Assembly (NCBI GenBank): GCA_038222915.1 | Contig: JBBRHH010000414.1 | Coordinates: 1-5,724 of the forward strand | DNA: 5,724 nt | Reading direction: 5' to 3' | Source of the DNA: JBBRHH01 sp038222915 | Lineage (GTDB): Bacteria > Planctomycetota > Phycisphaerae > Tepidisphaerales > Tepidisphaeraceae | Shown: piece after piece, positions 1-5,527 of the stretch | How the letters are laid out: each line of letters opens with the position of its first letter | Numbering within the stretch: position 1 is the first letter of the stretch | Notes under the pieces: generated by a model | The model's database searches: none | What the model saw: the letters and a program-made list of their open reading frames with translations, nothing else | Told to the model about the DNA's origin: nothing | Translations under genes and position numbers: made by a program

Positions 1-31
1 CACCACTCAGTCATCAGCACTCGGTCGAAAG

Positions 32-83
32 GGGGCGATTGAGGGGTCAAAACGGGGAGATTTTCCGTCGGTTTGGGGCGATT
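32..83 (+). repeat. Three G-rich boxes GGGG(C/A)GATT at 21-22 bp spacing
   Basis: GGGGCGATT occurs at 32-40 and again at 75-83, with a one-mismatch copy, GGGGAGATT, at 54-62. The start-to-start distances are 22 and 21 bp, about two helical turns, so the three boxes would lie on one face of the DNA. The first copy is followed by GAGGGG and the third by CGAGGGAGG, so similarity extends a little further. The G-runs could also form a loose G-quadruplex, but the loops (7, 7 and 17 nt) make that weak. I see no protein-coding signal here and the function is unknown. Confidence 0.45.
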
Positions 84-256
84 CGAGGGAGGTTGGAGGC
101 CCCCTTCGATACCGCTTTGGGGTCGCTTTCCCGACAGCAAAAAAACACCCCGTCGATCACAAACATCGGCCAAGCTAACACTTGAATTCCCCACGCACCA
201 TTTCGAGCCGCCCAAACACAATTTTGCGCACACTTCGCACCCCGATCGCTTCGTCT

Positions 257-288
257 CTCCTCCGCGCCTCTGCGACTTTGCGCGAGAA
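257..288. repeat. Low-complexity element of YYYGCG steps, possible dispersed intergenic repeat
   Basis: TCCGCG (261), TCTGCG (269) and TTTGCG (277) follow each other at an exact 8-bp period and end in a CGCGAGA tail (281-287). The wording 'CTCTGCG.CTTTGCG.GAGA' resembles a low-complexity sequence I recall seeing between genes in several bacterial phyla, including planctomycetes. That recognition is from memory and is not a database result. Peptides translated through it are Arg/Ser/Glu rich with no domain character, so it is not treated as coding. Confidence 0.35.
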
Positions 289-325
289 TCCCTCTTCCTC
301 CCCTCCGTCGCCTCGTCACTCTCCT

Positions 326-435
326 CGTGTCAATCGTGCGTCGGTTTTGTGCCGGTCGTGGTCTGGTTGTGTGTTGTTTCTGTGTCGGTCATGTGTCGGT
401 CATGTGCTGGTTGTGTGTCGGTTATGTGTCGGTTT
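326..435 (+). repeat. 11-bp tandem repeat (minisatellite), nine contiguous units plus one degenerate unit
   Basis: Nine back-to-back 11-bp units run from 337 to 435 with consensus TGTG(T/C)(C/T)GGT(T/C)N, and a weaker tenth copy lies at 326-336 (8 of 11 matches to TGTGTCGGTCG). Units 5 and 6 (381-402) are identical. Columns 1, 2, 7 and 9 are invariant, and column 11 is free. Nearly all other differences are C/T transitions. The plus strand is almost pure G/T/C here, with only three A residues in 99 bases, whereas both flanks are rich in C and A. The 11-bp unit is not a multiple of three, and no frame has a start and ribosome-binding site to match, so this is non-coding. There are no spacers, so it is not a CRISPR array. 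It ends in a run of six T (433-438), and one inverted copy of its core (AAACCGACA) lies at 510-518. Confidence 0.88.
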
Positions 436-652
436 TTTCCAACTCTGCGCCACGCCACATTCCGGCCAACCAACCGCCCACAAAACACTTACGCCAGCCC
501 ACCCCAGCCAAACCGACATGCAACCCAATTGCGCGCACATCCACAGCGCCAGTCCGCACAAAAACGACTCAACTTTCCCCCCTAATAACCCCGCTCCCCC
601 ACTCGACTACCTCCTACCGGATCATCCCGGCAAAGTGTCTCCCCTTTCCCGC
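436..652. other. A+C-rich intergenic stretch upstream of the first gene, no gene seen
   Basis: This is the rest of the gene-free left flank. The plus strand is dominated by A and C. Frames stay open mainly because the composition is skewed, and the peptides are Pro/Thr/His rich without a domain. A promoter for the gene at 662 is expected here, but I could not find a convincing -35/-10 pair. The short match CCGG-N6-CCGG at 617-630 is the only palindromic detail near the gene and is too short to call. Confidence 0.5.
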
Positions 653-656
653 GAGG
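653..656 (+). promoter_or_regulatory. Ribosome-binding site for the VHEWGTFT protein
   Basis: GAGG sits 5 nt before the ATG at 662. It fixes the start there rather than at the much earlier in-frame ATG at 182, whose reading frame would pass through the minisatellite. Confidence 0.65.
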
Positions 657-661
657 TTCTC

Positions 662-2101
662 ATGCGAAAAATCCTTTCTCTTTGCGCCGTCCTCCTCTTC
701 TGCGGCCTCACACGCGCAAATATCCCAACCCCCACCACCCTTCCCTCCGGCGTCGTCGTTCATGAATGGGGCACCTTCACCGCCCTCCAAGACGAACAAG
801 GCCGCGCCCTCGGCGGCATCAACACCGACGACGAACCCGTCCCCGCATTCGTTCATAACATCCGCAGCAATCTGCTCACCAAGCCCGGCGATATCGCCCC
901 CATCTTCGCCGAAACAAAAGGCGTCGCCACCGGCCAAAGCCTCGCCAGCGTCACCATGCGTCTCGAAACGCCCGTCATCTATTTCCATCTCCCCGAGGGT
1001 TCGCCCCCCATCGACATGAACGTCCACGTCGCCTTCCGCGGCGGCTGGCTCAGCCAGTTCTATCCCGACGCCCTCGTCGACGCCCCCGGCATCGGCAACG
1101 GCCGCACCCGCATGTCCGCCCTCACCTCCAAAACCATCGGCCAGCTCTCCTGGCCCAAACTCACCGTCGGCGCACGCGACCAGGGCCCCAAAACCACCGC
1201 CAACGTCTGGCTCGCCCCGCGCAAAGTAAACGCCGCCCAGGTCAAAACCGCCGCCGGCGAAACCGAACGCTTCCTCTTCTACCGCGGCATCGGCCATCTC
1301 GACTCCCCCCTCCGCGTTGCCCGCACCCAGCCCGCCGGCTCCGAGGAACCCGCCCTTCTCCAGCTCCACTCCCAGCTCGATCCATCCATGAAGCAGCACG
1401 AGCTCTCCATCAACAACCTATGGCTCGTCGACATCCGCGCCGATCGCACCGTCGCCTTCCGCGACATCTCTCCCGTTCGCGTATCGGCAGATGACAAACC
1501 CGAAACTGTCCTCGCCGCCACCCGGGCCGGCTTCGACCCCGCCGACTACTCCGCCGCCAATCTCGCCCGTCTCCGCGCCTCAATGAAAACCGCCATCGTC
1601 GCCGAAGGCCTATTCGCCGACGAAGCCGACGCTCTATTGAACACCTGGGAAGCCTCCTACTTCAAGAGCCCCGGCGAGCGCCTCTTCTTCCTGGTCCCGA
1701 CCGCATGGACCGACCACGTCCTCCCGCTCGAAGTCGCACCCGCCTCCGAAACCAAACGCATCATGGTCGGCCGCATCGAACTCGTCAGCCCTGCCCAGCG
1801 CCAGGCCCTCGCCACCATCGCCAAAACCACCACCCCCGCCGACACCAACTGGCTCTACACCGCCATGGAACAGTCCCCCTCCCAGGACCTCCCCGCGCGA
1901 TGGAACAAGCTGATGTCCGGCGAAACATCCGTCGAAACCTGCGCCAAAGACATCCCCGCCGAATACCGCGCCTTCATCGCCCTCGGCCGATTCCGCAACG
2001 CCCTCCTCCTAGACGCCAAAGCCCACAACGCCGGCATCGGCATCACAAAGTTCATCACCGCCTACGGCCTCGACGCCTATCCCGAGGTCATCGCCAAATA
2101 A
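662..2101 (+). CDS. Secreted protein of the uncharacterised 'VHEWGTFT' family
   Basis: The 479-residue product begins with a type I signal peptide: MRK, a hydrophobic core at residues 4-16, and likely cleavage after T-R-A (residue 19). The mature part opens with VHEWGTFT (33-40), followed by MRLETPVIYFH (99-109), a GGWLSQFYP segment (127-135), FLFYRGIG (204-211), ERLFFLVP (339-346) and later MVGRIELVSP. I recognise this ordered set as the signature of a secreted protein family that is common in planctomycetes and some other bacteria. As far as I know it has no assigned function, and I see no obvious catalytic motif or metal-binding cluster. The start at 662 is supported by GAGG 5 nt upstream and by the signal peptide. 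Longer in-frame extensions cross non-coding repeat DNA and are rejected. The HEAT-repeat gene follows 79 bp downstream on the same strand and may be co-transcribed. The family assignment is confident; the role is unknown, probably in the periplasm or at the cell surface. Confidence 0.88.
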   Translation: MRKILSLCAVLLFCGLTRANIPTPTTLPSGVVVHEWGTFTALQDEQGRALGGINTDDEPVPAFVHNIRSNLLTKPGDIAPIFAETKGVATGQSLASVTMRLETPVIYFHLPEGSPPIDMNVHVAFRGGWLSQFYPDALVDAPGIGNGRTRMSALTSKTIGQLSWPKLTVGARDQGPKTTANVWLAPRKVNAAQVKTAAGETERFLFYRGIGHLDSPLRVARTQPAGSEEPALLQLHSQLDPSMKQHELSINNLWLVDIRADRTVAFRDISPVRVSADDKPETVLAATRAGFDPADYSAANLARLRASMKTAIVAEGLFADEADALLNTWEASYFKSPGERLFFLVPTAWTDHVLPLEVAPASETKRIMVGRIELVSPAQRQALATIAKTTTPADTNWLYTAMEQSPSQDLPARWNKLMSGETSVETCAKDIPAEYRAFIALGRFRNALLLDAKAHNAGIGITKFITAYGLDAYPEVIAK

Positions 2102-2149
2102 CCCGTCGTGCACCATGAAATATTCGTGCTCTCCGCCATCCCGCCATGA

Positions 2150-2155
2150 TAGAAT
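2150..2155 (+). promoter_or_regulatory. Possible -10 element (TAGAAT)
   Basis: TAGAAT matches TATAAT at five of six positions. A start of transcription near 2162 would give a leader of about 20 nt ending in GGGAG and ATG. There is no matching -35 hexamer at 16-18 bp, so this is weak. If real, the transcript would lack the left arm of the inverted repeat at 2133-2143. Confidence 0.2.
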
Positions 2156-2170
2156 CCCGACAACCAGATC

Positions 2171-2175
2171 GGGAG
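2171..2175 (+). promoter_or_regulatory. Ribosome-binding site for the HEAT-repeat gene
   Basis: GGGAG lies 5 nt before the ATG at 2181. It favours that start over the in-frame ATG at 2115, which has no comparable upstream motif. Confidence 0.6.
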
Positions 2176-2180
2176 CCGGG

Positions 2181-4199
2181 ATGGCGGAACAGCAATCAGA
2201 CAACACCCCCAATCATCCTGACAGCGAGAACGAGCCCACCCAATCCGCCAAACCCTGGCTCTCCCACCCCGTCGTCCAAACCCTCCTCCACCCGCGCCTC
2301 TGGCCGCTCAACCTCGCCATCACCCTCATCGCACTCTGGCAAATCTGGCTCGCCCGTTTCCCCGAACCCATTTGGCACAACTCCCCCAAGTCCTACGCAC
2401 TCATCAAATGGACCTCGTACACCGCCATCGCCTGGTGGCTCATTCACGTCCTCGCCCTCATTGCCGTCCTCGCCCTCCGTCCCCGCATCCCCACCAGAAA
2501 TCTCATCCGGCGCTGGCCAGCATGGTTAGTTCTCCCACTCATCACCTTCAGCGCCCACAAGTTCATCTCCACCGACGGCCCATTCCGCCTCAGCTTTTAC
2601 TTAAGCCGCCCGTCGATGGAAAAACTCAGTCGCGATCTGCAGACCCAACCCACCACCCCCGACCGGCACATCGGCCTCTTCACCGCCCAGCACATCGTCA
2701 ACTTCGGCCGCCAGACCGCGTTCTCCATACTCAGCCGCCCAACCGATGATTGGGTCGTCATTCACGATCCCACCAACGTCGCCGCGCCATTTGTCTACCC
2801 AGGTTCAATCGTCCGCAACATGGGAAACGGCTGGGCCATCTGTCACGCCGGTCCAAACTGGGAACATCATTACCGTCTGAAGGAGTTCGCCCTTTCCCTG
2901 CATGACAACAGCACTTTCGCCCGCGATTACCTGGATCTCCTCCCCGAAGACGGCGCCATCATCGAGGCCGTAAATTGGAAATCGATCAGCTACTTAACCA
3001 GGCCCACCCTGCGCCCCGATCTGGCCGCGCTCATCGCAGCAAAGGCCGACGCAACCGCGCTGCTCATCCCACTCACCAGTCACACCGACCCCCACGTCCG
3101 CCTCCGCGCCTGTTGCGCTCTCGCCATGATTGGCCCCCCAGCCGCCGACGCGTTCCCCGCGCTTCTCACCTGCCTCCAGGACTCTGACGAATGCGTGCGC
3201 GAAGCCGCCTCCACCGCCATCGTTCGCATGGCATCCGACGACACGCCCGCGACCACTGAGCTTCTCGCCGCGACCGACGACACCAACCCTTGGGTCCGGT
3301 CCAACGCCGTCGCCGCCCTCATCGCCATCAACGCCCCGGCCGCCGATGTCATGCCAAAACTCACCCTCCTGCTCAACGAAGTCCTCACCCCCGCGCCAGC
3401 CGTGACGCGCTTCATCCGCAGCCCCTTACGCAACGAGTTGGACCCAAGCCCCTTCTATCGCCCGCGCCGCGAAGATCTCAGCCTCGCCAGCCGCACCCTC
3501 AAGCTCCTCGAAAAATACGGCCCCAACGCCCTCCCAACCGCCGAAGCGGTCGGCCAGCTTCTCGACGTCCCTCTCTACTCGGCCTCCGCAGCAAAAACAG
3601 TAGCCGCGATGGGTCCCAAAGCCGCACCGCCCGCCCTAAAGGCCATGTCGCGCGACATGAGCCCACAACACGATCAGGCCGTCGAAATCATCACCGCCAT
3701 CGCCGATCCAGGCGTCATGGCCGTACTCGTCCAAAAACTCTCAGACTCCAGCTCCCCAGCCCGCACCGGCGCACGCGACATCCTCCGCCGCATCGGCGCA
3801 CCCGCACTGCCCGAGCTGCAAAAAGCCCTCGCCGACCCCGGCCTCCGCATCCAGGCCGCACTCCTCTTCGCAGAGATCGCCCCCGAGCGCACCAGCGACT
3901 TCGTCCCCATCCTCCTCGACTCCCTCCCCGCGGACGTCGACGGCCAGATCGTAAAAATATTGATCCATCTCGGAAATCGCGCCATCCCATTCCTGGTCGC
4001 CGCCCTGGACAGCCCCGACGCCAACACCCGCCGCCAGGCCGCCAACATGCTGGAGGAAATCAACATCAGCAACCCCGCCGCCCTCGCAAAGCTGCGCGAA
4101 CTACAGTCAGACAAAAATCCCAACGCGCGAAACGCCGCCCGCCACGCCTACAACGCCCTCAATCACGGCCCGTCGCCACCGGCGTCCGAGGCACACTGA
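2181..4199 (+). CDS. Membrane-anchored HEAT-repeat protein
   Basis: The 672-residue product has three parts. Residues 1-127 hold a short polar tail and two to three hydrophobic helices (about 43-57, 82-100 and a short one at 113-126). The loop between the second and third is rich in Arg (101, 103, 107, 111, 112), which by the positive-inside rule places it in the cytoplasm and the rest of the protein outside. Residues about 128-280 form a domain I do not recognise, with aromatic and Gly/Asn-rich stretches. From about 285 to the end, alpha-solenoid HEAT repeats follow at roughly 33-residue intervals: D303-PHVR, D336-ECVR and N369-PWVR are consecutive inter-helix turns, with later copies near 525 and 613. 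Such repeats bind protein partners and are not enzymes. The start at 2181 has GGGAG 5 nt upstream; a start at 2115 would add a 22-residue segment without signal or domain. The 3' end overlaps the convergent gene by 41 bp. The partner and process are unknown. Confidence 0.88.
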   Translation: MAEQQSDNTPNHPDSENEPTQSAKPWLSHPVVQTLLHPRLWPLNLAITLIALWQIWLARFPEPIWHNSPKSYALIKWTSYTAIAWWLIHVLALIAVLALRPRIPTRNLIRRWPAWLVLPLITFSAHKFISTDGPFRLSFYLSRPSMEKLSRDLQTQPTTPDRHIGLFTAQHIVNFGRQTAFSILSRPTDDWVVIHDPTNVAAPFVYPGSIVRNMGNGWAICHAGPNWEHHYRLKEFALSLHDNSTFARDYLDLLPEDGAIIEAVNWKSISYLTRPTLRPDLAALIAAKADATALLIPLTSHTDPHVRLRACCALAMIGPPAADAFPALLTCLQDSDECVREAASTAIVRMASDDTPATTELLAATDDTNPWVRSNAVAALIAINAPAADVMPKLTLLLNEVLTPAPAVTRFIRSPLRNELDPSPFYRPRREDLSLASRTLKLLEKYGPNALPTAEAVGQLLDVPLYSASAAKTVAAMGPKAAPPALKAMSRDMSPQHDQAVEIITAIADPGVMAVLVQKLSDSSSPARTGARDILRRIGAPALPELQKALADPGLRIQAALLFAEIAPERTSDFVPILLDSLPADVDGQIVKILIHLGNRAIPFLVAALDSPDANTRRQAANMLEEINISNPAALAKLRELQSDKNPNARNAARHAYNALNHGPSPPASEAH

Positions 4200-5358
4200 T
4201 CTGCACCGCCGTAGGCTTAGCGTCGGCCGGAAACGCATAAAGGCAAAGGTCAAAATAACTATCCCGCTTAGCCAGCAATCGGCTCGCCGTGATCTTCCGC
4301 ACATTATGCGTCATCAGCCAAAGCTCCTTGCCGCTCTTCATCAGAAGCTGGTTCGAATCGACCCACATCACCTGCCCGCCGTCCATCTTCACTTCCAGCA
4401 CATCACCGCTGTCCAGCGAAATGATCTTGCTCCGCCCCGTCGCAACCACGTCATCATAAAAAGACCGCCCGCGCTCGTCGCGAACCAGCTTCGCCTTTGC
4501 TTCCTCAAACACAATGAATCGCCCAACCAGACTCGCCCGGCTCGTCACCCCTTCCAACTCCGTCCACGACCACGCGTTCTCGCCGCGCCGATACACCAGC
4601 AGCCGGCTCGGCGTGGTCTTCTCTTCCCCCGTCCCTTCCACCAGCGCAAAATCGCCCGCCGGGTTTCCCACCACATACCACGACGACGATTCGTGCCCAT
4701 GCAGCAGTGTCGCCGGCGGCGTCGAAACCAGTGTGGCCGTCAACCGTGGCCGATTCCCAAACTTCGTCTCCGGATCATCCGTCAGATGCGCCCCGCGCGA
4801 AGGCGTATACCACAGATACGGCCCATCCCCGGAAGTCTGAAGCGGATGCCCGCCCAGCATGAGGCTCGGCGTCGCCGACTTCACGTTTTCAACGTCCCCA
4901 GTCCGAAGGTCCATCCGCTGCAACACAGCCGAAGGCGGCGCCCCCGGCTTCGGATCCGAAGCAAACGCCCAACCCGCGAGACCATCGCCATTCTGCAACC
5001 ACGTATCCAGCAGCCGCGCATTGGGCCATACCAGCTCGCGCACTTTCACCGTCTGGCCAAATTCGACCACGCGAATATTGCTCTCCTTGCGCGCGTCACC
5101 GCACGTGGCATACATCAGCCGCCCGCCGGCATAGTCCGGCTTGAACAGCCCCACCGTGTCATGATCATCGATCCCCGGCAGGTCACCCACGAAAGCGATC
5201 CGCCCAGTCTTCGCGTCCACATAATGCAGGATCAAATGCGTATCCTGAACACGCGGCTTCAACTCCGGCTGCGACACCAGCACAAACCCGCCGGCCATGC
5301 CGTAGCCCGCGCCGAAACAAACGACAACAACGCCCGCAAGCCACGACTGCATCTTCAT
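4159..5358 (-). CDS. Secreted protein resembling a beta-propeller, function unknown
   Basis: The 399-residue product starts MKM and has a hydrophobic stretch at residues 6-22 ending in small residues (G-M-A, G-G), a typical signal peptide. A lipobox is not convincing: the Cys at 14 follows V-V-V. The mature part is made of short beta-like segments joined by polar turns. D48-AKTGR, D150-LRTGD and D316-SGD resemble the blade turns of PQQ- or YVTN-type beta-propellers, and Trp residues recur throughout. I find no catalytic motif and cannot name a family, so the propeller idea is inference from pattern. The start at 5358 is chosen because a very good ribosome-binding site lies 7 nt upstream. An upstream in-frame ATG at 5403 would put 15 non-hydrophobic residues before the signal peptide. 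The gene converges on the HEAT-repeat gene, sharing its last 41 bp, and diverges from the DUF2945 gene. Confidence 0.82.
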   Translation of the reverse strand: MKMQSWLAGVVVVCFGAGYGMAGGFVLVSQPELKPRVQDTHLILHYVDAKTGRIAFVGDLPGIDDHDTVGLFKPDYAGGRLMYATCGDARKESNIRVVEFGQTVKVRELVWPNARLLDTWLQNGDGLAGWAFASDPKPGAPPSAVLQRMDLRTGDVENVKSATPSLMLGGHPLQTSGDGPYLWYTPSRGAHLTDDPETKFGNRPRLTATLVSTPPATLLHGHESSSWYVVGNPAGDFALVEGTGEEKTTPSRLLVYRRGENAWSWTELEGVTSRASLVGRFIVFEEAKAKLVRDERGRSFYDDVVATGRSKIISLDSGDVLEVKMDGGQVMWVDSNQLLMKSGKELWLMTHNVRKITASRLLAKRDSYFDLCLYAFPADAKPTAVQISVPRTPVATGRD

Positions 5359-5365
5359 CAGCCAA

Positions 5366-5372
5366 CCTCCCT
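5366..5372 (-). promoter_or_regulatory. Ribosome-binding site for the propeller-like gene
   Basis: On the minus strand AGGGAGG ends 7 nt before the ATG at 5358. It is the strongest such site in the window and decides the start in favour of 5358 over 5403. Confidence 0.8.
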
Positions 5373-5515
5373 GCACATCCATGCGACAACCGACACCCGC
5401 CATCCAAAGCGGGTGCGTCGCCTGAATCCTTATCGGACTTCGACCAAAGAAACGTTCACCGTCGAAATACGGATTTCCTCCACGGCATCGCCTTTGCGTT
5501 CACCCTTGAAACCTG

Positions 5516-5522
5516 AAGGAGA
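5516..5522 (+). promoter_or_regulatory. Ribosome-binding site for the DUF2945 gene
   Basis: AAGGAGA lies 5 nt before the ATG at 5528, a near-consensus site that identifies this start although the gene runs off the window. Confidence 0.8.
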
Positions 5523-5527
5523 ATCCG

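Larger units (their letters stand above)
2133..2187 (+). promoter_or_regulatory. Nested inverted repeat enclosing the ribosome-binding site and start codon of the HEAT gene
   Basis: CCGCCATCCCG (2133-2143) is perfectly complementary to CGGGATGGCGG (2177-2187), giving an 11-bp GC-rich stem whose right arm contains the ATG at 2181. Inside the 33-nt loop a second stem is possible: TCCCGA (2155-2160) with TCGGGA (2169-2174), loop of 8 nt, which covers most of the GGGAG ribosome-binding site. The left side also carries CCGCCAT twice (2133-2139 and 2141-2147), so a second 7-bp register (2141-2147 with 2181-2187) competes for the same right arm. If the leader is transcribed, either fold would hide the start codon. 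No T-run follows, so an intrinsic terminator is unlikely. Confidence 0.5.
5359..5527. promoter_or_regulatory. Divergent intergenic spacer with a dyad TTCGAC-N16-GTCGAA
   Basis: This 169-bp gap must hold promoters for both the minus-strand propeller-like gene and the plus-strand DUF2945 gene, yet no clear -35/-10 pair is visible in either direction. It contains an inverted repeat of two 6-bp half-sites, TTCGAC (5439-5444) and GTCGAA (5461-5466), whose starts are 22 bp apart, the geometry of a dimeric regulator site. A small hairpin GAAAT-ACGG-ATTTC (5464-5477) overlaps its right half. Either could be chance. Confidence 0.3.

Noticed and set aside
1..14. Start of a gene running left on the minus strand (ATG at 14-12)
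   Set aside because: Only four codons are visible, with no convincing ribosome-binding site upstream.
31..89. G-quadruplex
   Set aside because: G-runs at 31, 43, 54, 75 and 87 are separated by loops of 7 to 17 nt, too long for a confident call.
326..435. CRISPR array
   Set aside because: Units are 11 bp and contiguous, with no spacers and no cas genes nearby.
73..585. Open frames across the left flank giving Cys/Val- or Pro/His-rich peptides
   Set aside because: They read through the 11-bp minisatellite, which cannot keep a codon phase, and have no ribosome-binding site or domain. They are open only because the composition is skewed.
182..661. A 160-residue N-terminal extension of the VHEWGTFT protein
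   Set aside because: The extension is encoded by repeat DNA and would bury a good signal peptide that starts at 662 behind its own ribosome-binding site.
614..1399. Gly/Ala/Asp-rich frame antisense to the VHEWGTFT gene
   Set aside because: It is the complement of C-ending codons. It has no domain, and the sense-strand gene is clearly real.
2115..2180. Earlier start of the HEAT-repeat gene
   Set aside because: It lacks a ribosome-binding site, adds a segment without signal or domain, and would run through the inverted repeat. The ATG at 2181 has GGGAG 5 nt upstream.
3290..4240. Long Arg/Pro-rich frame overlapping the HEAT gene
   Set aside because: It is a shadow of the HEAT gene in another frame, caused by GC-rich codons.
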